Assembly (NCBI RefSeq): GCF_000730605.1
Contig: NZ_BBIS01000038.1
Location: 30,401-94,400, forward strand
DNA length: 64,000 nt
Source of the DNA: Pseudomonas monteilii NBRC 103158 = DSM 14164
Lineage (GTDB): Bacteria; Pseudomonadota; Gammaproteobacteria; Pseudomonadales; Pseudomonadaceae
Direction of reading: 5' to 3'
Notes under the pieces: generated by a model
What the model was told of the DNA's origin: nothing
What the model saw: the letters and a program-made list of their open reading frames with translations, nothing else
Databases searched by the model: none
Program-made: the position numbers and the translations under genes
Shown: one piece after another, positions 35,201 to 41,575 of the stretch
How the letters are laid out: each line of letters begins with the position of its first letter
Position numbering within the stretch: position 1 is the first letter of the stretch

Positions 35201-38128
35201 GAGGATGGCCGCATGCAGGCGCTGGCGGCGGCGACCACGGCACTGGCGGTGAACAATGCCGCAACTGCCGTAGCGCAGGACCCGGGGATGGCCGGTGGTA
35301 TCAACATCAGCCTGTCACTGGGTACCAAACAGCAGCAGAGCACCACGGTGCAGCACAGCGATGCTGCTGCGGGCTCGACCATCGTCGCTGGCAACGACGT
35401 GCGCCTGCACGCCACCGGAGCGGGTAGCGACAGCGATATCACCGTGCAGGGCAGCGACATTCGTGCCGGCCGCGACGCCTCGCTGGTGGCCGATGGCGAT
35501 ATCAACCTGCTTGCCGCACGCAACACCAGCCAGCAGGACAGCGACAGCAAAGGCAGCAGTGCCAGCGTGGGCATTGGATTTTCGCTGGGGGGCAGTCGCA
35601 ACGGCTTCACCCTCGACCTGGGGGTGAGCGGCAACCGTGGCGAAGCCGACGGCGATACCCTGACTCACACCAATAGCCATGTGCAGGCGGGCAACACGGC
35701 TTCATTGATTTCTGGCGGCGACACCAACCTGCGCGGTGCAGTGGTCAGTGGCCAGCAGGTGATCGCCGACGTGGGCGGTGATCTGAACATCGAAAGCTTG
35801 CAAGACACCGACACCTTCAAGGTTGACGAGAGCAGCATGGGCTTTGGCCTCAGCCTGTGCATCCCGCCGTTCTGTGCCGGCGTCAGCTCGGTGTCGGTGG
35901 ACGGTGCCAGTGCCAACTTTGGCGGCACCAACATGGACTCGGACTACGCCAGCGTCACCGAGCAGTCCGGTATCAAGGCCGGTGATGGTGGCTTCGACGT
36001 GCGTGTGGGCGGCAACACCGACTTGGTCGGCGCAGTCATTGCCAGCAGCGACAAGGCCGTGCAGGACGGCAACAACCGTCTGGTTACCGCCAGCCTGACC
36101 AGCAGCGACATCCGTAACAAGGCCGAATACGACGCCAGCACATTCAACATCGGTGGCGGCTGGAAGGCAGCGGGCAAGGACCAGGAAGGCCAGGTGCAGA
36201 CGGGCGGCAAGGTCAGCCCCGGCACCGAGCTGCCAACCAATGAAGACGAACTGGGCGCGAGCCTGCCCATCGCGATCAGCGCCAGCGACAGTGCCAGTAG
36301 CGTGACCCGCAGCGGCATCAGCGGTGGGTCGATCCTGATTACTGACGAAGCCGCCCAGCGCGAGCGCACCGGCAAGGGCGCTGAACAGACGGTTGCCGAG
36401 CTGAACCGCGATGTGTCCAGCGATCGCGACAGCAGCGAAGCGCTCAAGCCGATTTTCGATGAAGAGCAGATTCGTGCCGGGTTCGAGATCGTCAATGCCT
36501 TTGCCAACGAAGCCGGCACGCTGCTGGCGAACAAGGCCAAGGAAGTTGACGAGAAACGCAAGGCTGCGGCTGAAGCGGATGCGAAAGCCGATGCTGCAAC
36601 CGACCCCTTGGCTGCCTTGGCCCTGCGCGAGCAGGCCATCAGCCTGCGTGGCCAGGCCGACGGCATCGCCGGCAACTGGGGCTCCGGTGGTACCTATCGG
36701 CAGATCACCACCGCTCTGGTGGCGGCTGCGAGCGGTAATATCAGTGCCGGCAACGGCGCCTTCCTGCAAGGAATGGTGGTCAACTATGTGCAGCAGCAAG
36801 GTGCCGGCTACATCGGCGACTTGGTGGCCGACGGCACGCTTGTCGAAGGCTCGCCCTTGCATGCGGCCTTGCACGGCATCGTTGCCTGCGCCGGCGCAGC
36901 GGCCAGCAGCCAGAGCTGTGGTAGCGGCGCGGCTGGCGCGGCAGCGTCGAGCTTGCTGACCGGGCTGTTCTCTGAAGCCAGCCCTACCGAAAGCGAGCGC
37001 GAGCAAGAGGCCAAGCGCAACCTGATCGTCAGCCTGGTCACGGGCCTTGCGGCTACCACCGGCCTGGATGCCGCGACGGCGACTGGCGCTGCCTCGGGGG
37101 CGGTAGATAACAACTGGCTGGCCACGCAGCAGCTGGTGCAGGCGAAGAAGGAAGTTGATGAGGCGGACGGTTTGTTGGCCAAAATGCAGGTCGCGGCCAA
37201 GTGGGGCTTCATCAGCAAGAAGCAGGACTTGTTGACCCAGACGGGCATTGGCGTTGGCTTGGTCGAGGCCGGTTTCAGCGATATCCAGGGGATAGCGCAG
37301 TTGCTCGCCCACCCAATCGATAGCCTCAATGGCATGAAGGCATTGGTTACCGATCGCGCAGCCCGTGAGGCATTCGGTGATCAGGTGGTCAATGAGCTGA
37401 GCGACAAGATCGACCGCATGAAACTGGCCCTTGAGCAGGGCGGGGACGACCAGGCTTTGCAGCTCGGACGTGACCTGGGTGAGCTGGTCTGGCAGGTGGG
37501 CAGCATCGCTACGGGGGCGGGTGGTATCGCCAAGGGCGGCGTGAAGTTGGCCACGGTCGGCATCAAGCTGAGCACCAGCAGCCTGGAAAGCATGGCGGGT
37601 ATGGGGCGTTTCGAAAAGCTCTTGGCCAAAGGTGGGCAATTCAACCCCAACGGCACACCGATCATGGACTTCCGAGCGTTGAGCAATGCACAGAAAAGTA
37701 TTGTTGGCGACCTGATGGGCGGCGAGCGCATTCAGCAGATCGTGCCCGGTGCGCAAAAAATTGGTCGGGCGCCTGACATCGGCCAGACAGGCATCGATGA
37801 CTTGTACAAGGTCAACAAGCCTGATGTGGACTATCTGATTGTTGAATACAAGTTTGGCTCTTCAACGCTCAAGCAGACCAAGGATGGTATGCAGATGAGC
37901 GATAGTTGGTTGACAGGGGCGAACACTAACTACAATCGCGTTCTGGAGTCGGTAAGCGGTGATGCGCGCGAAGCGAGAAATATCCGGCAAGCGCTGGCTG
38001 CCGGGCGCGTTGAGAAGTGGTTGGTTCATACCGACCCGTTTGGCAATGTGACCGTCGGGGTGTTGGACAAGGCAGGCAAGTACGTGGCCGACCCGACGGC
38101 TACCTCCAAGTTACTGGGGATCAAGTGA
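29201..38128 (+). CDS. cdiA: CdiA, giant two-partner-secreted contact-dependent inhibitor with PoNe-like nuclease tip
   Basis: A 2975-residue filamentous exoprotein. Residues 1-22 form the extended signal region (MNKHLYRIVFNKARGLLMVV), cleavage is near 72, and the TPS/haemagglutination domain spans about 73-250 (VIANPAGI, CDGCGFINADRSTL). Long FHA beta-helix repeats follow to about 1200. Then come a receptor-binding-like middle with a characteristic segment at 1425-1545, FHA-2 repeats to about 2400 and a helical pretoxin region. The junction motif is VDNN at 2635-2638 (a VENN variant). The toxin tip (about 2640-2975) carries GIDDLYKV, Asp2877, Glu2882 and Lys2884 (DYLIVEYKFG) and QMSDSW, typical of PoNe-type PD-(D/E)xK nucleases. 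The stop overlaps the immunity gene start. Confidence 0.92.
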   Translation: MNKHLYRIVFNKARGLLMVVAENVSAQGKAPGNTQAPGHSAGQCIATLGRLRFAVMGALGLVSLSAAPAWAAGIVADPSAPGGQRPMVMESANGTPLVNIQAPSAAGVSHNTYNQFDVDGRGAILNNAGSNSQTQLGGWVEGNPYLGNGSARVILNEVNASNPSQLRGYVEVAGKRAEVVIANPAGITCDGCGFINADRSTLTTGRAQLENGQITGYRVEGGTLSISGKGLDARDSDYTDLIARTVEVNAGVWASDLKVTAGRNQVNAANTQATALADDGSAKPEVAIDVAALGGMYAGKIKLVGTEAGVGVRNAGQIGAMAGDVVVSADGKLVNQGAISSASALQVAAGAVENSGSAYAKGSLEVTSAGSVTNSGVLAGQGDVNIQAATLSNSKASLLAAGVDSAGKSSGNARLQASAEQIAANGQVHASGTLDLQGKSIDLQGSQAQAGDMRLNATQGDLDLADSQINSAGTLNASAVGTLRSDSAKVNVGNLQLTAKHIANVGGELVQTGQGASSIQAAGTLDNHDGRIASNGQDLTLQASHLNNQQGKVEHAGSGQLTVQADQFDGKAGTLASNGSLQLTAQDAVLAEGQTQARKLVLDTRTLDTRDGTVIATQGGSLEVRSAQHLDNRGGTLAAGGAASFNVGELLNDDGTLSAGGALNIQAQRLSNLAGTVAATQAMQVMAGQLDNSGGVLGSVNAGLQLMLDNRLLNLGGRLEATGDIQLSAAGVDNRQGVVSGRNLLLDSRGQSVDNGGGTLDAAATLDLRSGELLNAAGLIQAGGRLLVDTGDKALRNSDSGTTQGIVGQGEVQLHSAQLINDQGFIAGKGDVLLAAETLVNHGQIIGESTVRLTGAQLDNQTGEVQARGALTLEQANTVDNRNGLLRSAGQLTLTTVQLDNSTSGGLDHGIEGHSLLLRADSLDNRSGALRADSDIDLGLSTGLNNDAGLVSAGGKLLLADRDSNATRLRIDNGSGTLLAGSLLSMNAAYFSGSGQALSLGDLILRQQGDLTTRGRLQANGTLDIAIGGSLSNSGQLLAGKTLALSSQALDNQASGELSATAVNVRVGGQLTNRGLFDGQHVRLQAATLDNLGTGRVYGDQLAISANALNNRDEQGRAAVIAAREQLDIGAQSIDNREDALLFSAGDLAIGGALDADDHATGSAAELRNASATVESLGDLRLAVAALRNTNEHFSTAQVQVSSEQLREYQISGSPNRYRPDEVSVYNDEVDHLRTPTGTRDNFNRYDYTRTVTETRILTSAPGQILAGGNLTFSGDSIYNDKSRILAGGLLQAGAATVTNTEVDGQRVTTDAGTATNFYRIQRKGRDRQGTSVTAYRPAPLIQDIDLTPTEYGEHATISGSGTQINGREQQAVGQQVAAVGQVDAQVSEQHQVGAVVEVKLEDGQGVADLVRSGAPSLALPSNSLFQTNPAGTQGYLIESDPRFTSYRQWLSSDYMLDRLKVDPATTQLRLGDGFYEQKLIREQIAQLTGRRFLDGYASDETQYRALIDNAVTLANDWNLVPGVALTAGQMAQLTSDIVWLVQRSVTLANGETRQVLVPQVYVRVREGDLTGNGALIAGQQLKLDLSSDLLNSGSLGGRSVMALTAQNIDNLGGRIQANNVSLQTRDSLNNLGGLIGATDSLAIDAGQDINVRSLTRDSSSEQGSRTNVSRVAGLFVSGAEGTMRVSAGNDLNLAAAQVVNTGAGGVTQLEAGRDVNLTTLGESHQQSLVWNSSNWRNEASRGEAGSTVQATGDLRVQAGQDIAARGATFRSEEGMVLAEAGRDLTLAASEQYQFADEAHKFKGSNGLFSSKTTTLRDTVSQTQASGSTLSAEQAYLQAGRDINVRGSDVVSTSQTVLAADRDINIEAASESSSERHDKATKKSGLFSGGGIAVTLGTQEQSVKDLTTRETARASTVGSTEGDILIDAGRQYRQVGSDVMAPKGDIDVLAQQIAITEARETTERTRETRFKQTGFTLTITNPVISAIQTSQQMHDASKKTEDGRMQALAAATTALAVNNAATAVAQDPGMAGGINISLSLGTKQQQSTTVQHSDAAAGSTIVAGNDVRLHATGAGSDSDITVQGSDIRAGRDASLVADGDINLLAARNTSQQDSDSKGSSASVGIGFSLGGSRNGFTLDLGVSGNRGEADGDTLTHTNSHVQAGNTASLISGGDTNLRGAVVSGQQVIADVGGDLNIESLQDTDTFKVDESSMGFGLSLCIPPFCAGVSSVSVDGASANFGGTNMDSDYASVTEQSGIKAGDGGFDVRVGGNTDLVGAVIASSDKAVQDGNNRLVTASLTSSDIRNKAEYDASTFNIGGGWKAAGKDQEGQVQTGGKVSPGTELPTNEDELGASLPIAISASDSASSVTRSGISGGSILITDEAAQRERTGKGAEQTVAELNRDVSSDRDSSEALKPIFDEEQIRAGFEIVNAFANEAGTLLANKAKEVDEKRKAAAEADAKADAATDPLAALALREQAISLRGQADGIAGNWGSGGTYRQITTALVAAASGNISAGNGAFLQGMVVNYVQQQGAGYIGDLVADGTLVEGSPLHAALHGIVACAGAAASSQSCGSGAAGAAASSLLTGLFSEASPTESEREQEAKRNLIVSLVTGLAATTGLDAATATGAASGAVDNNWLATQQLVQAKKEVDEADGLLAKMQVAAKWGFISKKQDLLTQTGIGVGLVEAGFSDIQGIAQLLAHPIDSLNGMKALVTDRAAREAFGDQVVNELSDKIDRMKLALEQGGDDQALQLGRDLGELVWQVGSIATGAGGIAKGGVKLATVGIKLSTSSLESMAGMGRFEKLLAKGGQFNPNGTPIMDFRALSNAQKSIVGDLMGGERIQQIVPGAQKIGRAPDIGQTGIDDLYKVNKPDVDYLIVEYKFGSSTLKQTKDGMQMSDSWLTGANTNYNRVLESVSGDAREARNIRQALAAGRVEKWLVHTDPFGNVTVGVLDKAGKYVADPTATSKLLGIK

Positions 38129-38997
38129 TGAAAATGCGTGCACCTCTTGGCGATCCTGCCTACTGGGCGGAGTGGGTCGCTTTCGGTGAGGAATCCATCG
38201 CCCTTGGCTGGGAAACAGCCAGCAAACCTTTCGGCGACCCATCCTATGCACCGCAATACCTGTTCGAATTGGCGCAGGATCATTGGCATCAGATGTTGCG
38301 TTGCTATTCGGCGGGTCTGCCAACCCCGTCGCTGGCAAGCTACTTTCCTGGGCTGCTCGATGCCTGGGAACGCTCTCAGGCATTAGGTGCGCAGCAGTGG
38401 ACCGAAGATCAGGTATTCACCCGTAATGCTTGGCGAGTTAACTATGACCATTACATTACTTGCTTCTGGGTGGTGGCGTTGGCGCTGGTATTGGAAATTC
38501 CCGACGAGCAGTGGCAGCGGTTGGTCCGATTGGTGGGCAACGAAGGTGAAGATAGCCTGCTGGATCGCGTAATAGCGACCCGTTCGCCACAGCGGTGTAT
38601 TGGCGGCGAGTTGCTTTACCCCAAACCATACGGGCGGTTGCAAACTGCGATCGATGCCGAGCGCCCCCAGCAAGCCAGTCTGCTGCGTGATTTTGTTGAC
38701 CATTGGTATCTTGAGCTCGGTAATGGTGCACGGTCTGGCAAGTACAAACAGGCTGCAGCGTTCAAGCACCCCTACTGGTATCGCTATGGTGATGAGAACT
38801 TTGCTGGCGGTGCGTATTTTGGTCGCTGGTGCGTCGAGGCTGCGGCGGCGGTCAAGGTATTTGGACTGGATGATCAGCTTTGTCTCGGCCATGAGCATTA
38901 CCCACAGGCGTTTTTGCATGAGCAGGCGGATTTGCCATCACCACCAGTAATCGAGCGCGAAAAACGTGGGTTCTGGGCCAGGTTGCTAGGCAAGTGA
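38128..38997 (+). CDS. cdiI: CdiI immunity protein, PoNi family (DUF1910/DUF1911)
   Basis: A 289-residue soluble protein that would bind and block the CdiA nuclease tip. The C-terminal block YFGRWCVEAAAAVKVFGLDD followed by HYPQAFL is characteristic of DUF1911 proteins. N-terminal helices with repeated Trp/Tyr residues fit the DUF1910 half. The ATG shares its A with the cdiA stop (TGATG at 38126-38130), and GGGGA lies 8 bp before it, so translation is coupled. Base composition is visibly more A+T-rich than in the flanking core genes, and this continues from the cdiA toxin end. Recognised as a PoNi, which supports the PoNe call. Confidence 0.88.
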   Translation: MKMRAPLGDPAYWAEWVAFGEESIALGWETASKPFGDPSYAPQYLFELAQDHWHQMLRCYSAGLPTPSLASYFPGLLDAWERSQALGAQQWTEDQVFTRNAWRVNYDHYITCFWVVALALVLEIPDEQWQRLVRLVGNEGEDSLLDRVIATRSPQRCIGGELLYPKPYGRLQTAIDAERPQQASLLRDFVDHWYLELGNGARSGKYKQAAAFKHPYWYRYGDENFAGGAYFGRWCVEAAAAVKVFGLDDQLCLGHEHYPQAFLHEQADLPSPPVIEREKRGFWARLLGK

Positions 38998-39117
38998 CTG
39001 GAACACCTGATTAATCGAGGTTAAGCAGGCGCTCGGATTGCCTTCACTTGTCATCAAGCATCCGTTGATTAGCGCTGCAACGACCGGTTGGGGCTGACTC
39101 GCATGCCTGCGCTGCGG

Positions 39118-40104
39118 TCAGCCGCAGACGATCTGGTTCTTGCCCTGCCGTTTGGCCTGGTACATTGCCGCATCGGCCCGGGCATACAGGCTATCCAGCG
39201 TCACATCTTCATCCGTTAGCGCAGTTAGCCCCTGGCTCACTGTCACCCCGTACACCTGCTCTTCATGGCTAAAGCTCAAACGCTGAATCGCCCGCTGCAA
39301 GCGTTCGGCAATCTGTTCTGCCGCCTGGGCATTGCAACCCGGGAACACCGCCGCGAACTCCTCACCACCAATACGCCCGAACAGGTCGCCACGGCGTAGC
39401 ACGGCCTTGCCGCTGTCGGCGATGCGTTGTAGCACCTGATCGCCTTCCTGGTGACCGTAGCTGTCGTTGATGCGCTTGAAATCATCGATGTCGAGCAGCA
39501 AAAAGGCCAACGGTGTGCCGTCTTCGCGGGCGCTGTCAAAGGCTCGCTGGGCGCACTCGAAGAAGTGCCGACGGTTACTGCTCTGGGTCAGCACGTCAGT
39601 GGTGGCCAGGCGTTGCAACTCGCCTTCAAGCTGTTTCTTTTCAGTGATGTCTTCGGCGATGCCGACAATGATCACCCGGTCGCCGTCGTGCTGCTGGTTG
39701 ATGTAGCACTTGTCACTTAGCCAGCGCAGTTGACCGTCGGCATTGAGAATGCGGTATTCGCGGTCTTCCACCGAACCTTTGAGCAGCACCTGGGCCAGGC
39801 TGCGCTCGGCGTACTCCAGGTCGTCGGGGTAGATGCTGTCGCGCCATTCGTTGTAGTCGGCCAGCACCAGGCTGACCGGGCGGCCGAAGATTCGCTCGTA
39901 GGCGGGGCTTACGTACAGCACCTGGCGGGTTTCCCAGTCGAAGGCCCAGAGCACCGCATTGACACTGTCGAGCAGTGAACTGAACAGTTGCTCGCGTTCG
40001 CTCAGGCGGGCGACTTCGCCTTGGGCGTGGAGCAAGGCCAGCAGAGTCTGGGCGGCTTCAGGAGGCGGGGTACCGGGCAGGATCGTGGGGATGTTCTTGG
40101 CCAT
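39118..40104 (-). CDS. PAS-GGDEF diguanylate cyclase
   Basis: A 328-residue c-di-GMP synthase. A PAS domain spans about residues 40-150 (VNAVLWAFDWETRQVLYVSPAYERIFGR ... IVGIAEDITEKKQ), followed by a GGDEF domain from about 160. The active site is GRIGGEEF, with an intact product-inhibition I-site RRGD five residues upstream, and DDFKRINDSYGHQEGD is well kept. It has no membrane segment. The start is uncertain: ATG 40104 lacks a clear ribosome-binding site; alternatives are 40146 or 40212, the latter inside a hairpin. It follows the desaturase on the minus strand. Confidence 0.85.
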   Translation of the reverse strand: MAKNIPTILPGTPPPEAAQTLLALLHAQGEVARLSEREQLFSSLLDSVNAVLWAFDWETRQVLYVSPAYERIFGRPVSLVLADYNEWRDSIYPDDLEYAERSLAQVLLKGSVEDREYRILNADGQLRWLSDKCYINQQHDGDRVIIVGIAEDITEKKQLEGELQRLATTDVLTQSSNRRHFFECAQRAFDSAREDGTPLAFLLLDIDDFKRINDSYGHQEGDQVLQRIADSGKAVLRRGDLFGRIGGEEFAAVFPGCNAQAAEQIAERLQRAIQRLSFSHEEQVYGVTVSQGLTALTDEDVTLDSLYARADAAMYQAKRQGKNQIVCG

Positions 40105-40206
40105 GTGCACGAATCGGGTCTCGACTTGAAAGCGTGCGGCCAGCATCCTGCCCGCCACGCGGGCGATGTGCGATTTTGAGTGGTGGCGAGGGGGCGAAGT
40201 TCCGAA

Positions 40207-40233
40207 CGGCATGCCCCGAAAGGGGGCATGCCG
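40207..40233. terminator. Hairpin between desaturase and diguanylate cyclase genes
   Basis: CGGCATGCCCC at 40207-40217 pairs with GGGGCATGCCG at 40223-40233. It lies just after the desaturase stop on the minus strand. No U-tract follows, so it may only attenuate transcription into the cyclase gene. It also makes the ATG at 40212 an unlikely start. Confidence 0.55.
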
Positions 40234-40244
40234 ACTAACGGCGG

Positions 40245-41429
40245 TCAGGCGCCGGAGGGGCGTAGGGAATAGGTTTTCAGCTGCGCTGCGAAGTCGCGCA
40301 GGGCATGAATGCCGCTGGTTTCGGCTTCGTGTACCCAGTCCTTCATGGCCGCTAGCATGTCGTGCCCGTTGGCGCTGGTGCGCGCCCAGATCTGCTGCAG
40401 GGCCAGGCGTTTTTCGTAAATGGTCTTCAACGCCTGGCTGTGCGCAAGCATGGACTCGATGCGCATGTGGTGGCGGTCTTCCAGCAGGCTGGTTTCACGC
40501 GACAGCAGGCGCTTGGCGCGGCGGAAGTGGTGACTTACCGAGGCGTCTACCCGGGCCAGCTCCTGCTTGACCAGCGGGCCGATCACCAGCTTGCGGTACT
40601 GCGCCATGATCTGGAAGCGGTTGTTGAGGATGGCCATGGCGGTGTCCATGTCCAGGCTGGCCTTGCCCGCCACCCGGTGAGCGATCGGCGCCACACGCTG
40701 CACCTTGGCCAGGCGCAACAGGCAGAACAGGCGTATCCAGGCCCAGCCCATGTCGAACTCCCAGCGCTTGACCGACAGCTTGGCCGAGTTGGGGTAGGTG
40801 TGGTGGTTGTTGTGCAGTTCTTCACCCCCGATGACGATGCCCCATGGCACCAGGTTGGTGGCAGCGTCGCGGCATTCGAAGTTGCGATAGCCCAGTGCGT
40901 GGCCCAGGCCGTTGACCACGCCGGCCGCCCAGAACGGAATCCACATCATCTGCACGGCCCAGATGGTGATACCGATGGTGCCGAACAGCAGCAGGTCGAT
41001 GACGGCCATCAGTGCAATGCCGCCCAGCTTGTAGCGCGAATAGAGGTTGCGCTCGATCCAGTCCTCCGGGCAGTTCTTGCCATAAATGCGCAGGGTTTCG
41101 GGGTTGCGCGCCTCTTCCCTGTACAGCTCGGCGCCCTTGCGCAATACCGTGCTCAGGCCTTTGTGAACAGGGCTGTGCGGGTCGTCGGGGGTTTCGCATT
41201 TGGCGTGGTGTTTGCGATGGACGGCGGTCCACTCGCGTGTGTTCTGCGCCGTGGTCAGCCACAGCCAGAAGCGGAAGAAGTGCTTGAGCGCGCCGTTGAG
41301 CTCCAGTGCCCGGTGCGCGGAGTAGCGATGCAGGTAGACCGTGACGCTGACAATGGTCACATGGGTCATCAACAGAGTGATGCCGACCAGTTGCCAGGCC
41401 GACAAGTCGAGCAGGCCGTTGTACCACAT
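40245..41429 (-). CDS. desA: Membrane fatty-acid desaturase (DesA-type delta-9)
   Basis: A 394-residue integral-membrane di-iron desaturase that introduces a double bond into acyl chains of membrane phospholipids. The three histidine boxes are HRYSAH (34-39), HRKHH (71-75) and ELHNNHH (204-210). Hydrophobic segments at about 12-32, 50-62 and 135-175 flank them. A long soluble C-terminal extension (about 280-394), with many Arg and Leu residues, follows, as in the P. aeruginosa DesA group. Divergent from the GGDEF-EAL gene; such enzymes adjust membrane fluidity in response to cold. Confidence 0.9.
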   Translation of the reverse strand: MWYNGLLDLSAWQLVGITLLMTHVTIVSVTVYLHRYSAHRALELNGALKHFFRFWLWLTTAQNTREWTAVHRKHHAKCETPDDPHSPVHKGLSTVLRKGAELYREEARNPETLRIYGKNCPEDWIERNLYSRYKLGGIALMAVIDLLLFGTIGITIWAVQMMWIPFWAAGVVNGLGHALGYRNFECRDAATNLVPWGIVIGGEELHNNHHTYPNSAKLSVKRWEFDMGWAWIRLFCLLRLAKVQRVAPIAHRVAGKASLDMDTAMAILNNRFQIMAQYRKLVIGPLVKQELARVDASVSHHFRRAKRLLSRETSLLEDRHHMRIESMLAHSQALKTIYEKRLALQQIWARTSANGHDMLAAMKDWVHEAETSGIHALRDFAAQLKTYSLRPSGA

Positions 41430-41575
41430 AGGTGTAAAAACCCTCGGAATGCAGGAGGAGGGGCTGATTATCCCTCGGGAGGGAAATAAAACCAGTCACC
41501 CGTTCAGATAGGAGGTCACGACATGTTTCAGCCTTTATACTGCCCCATTATTTCTGATGGGCTATCCCACCCGAC

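Noticed and set aside
38998..39117. Orphan toxin/immunity module after cdiI
   Set aside because: Only 120 bp separate cdiI from the next gene end, without a toxin fragment or second immunity ORF.
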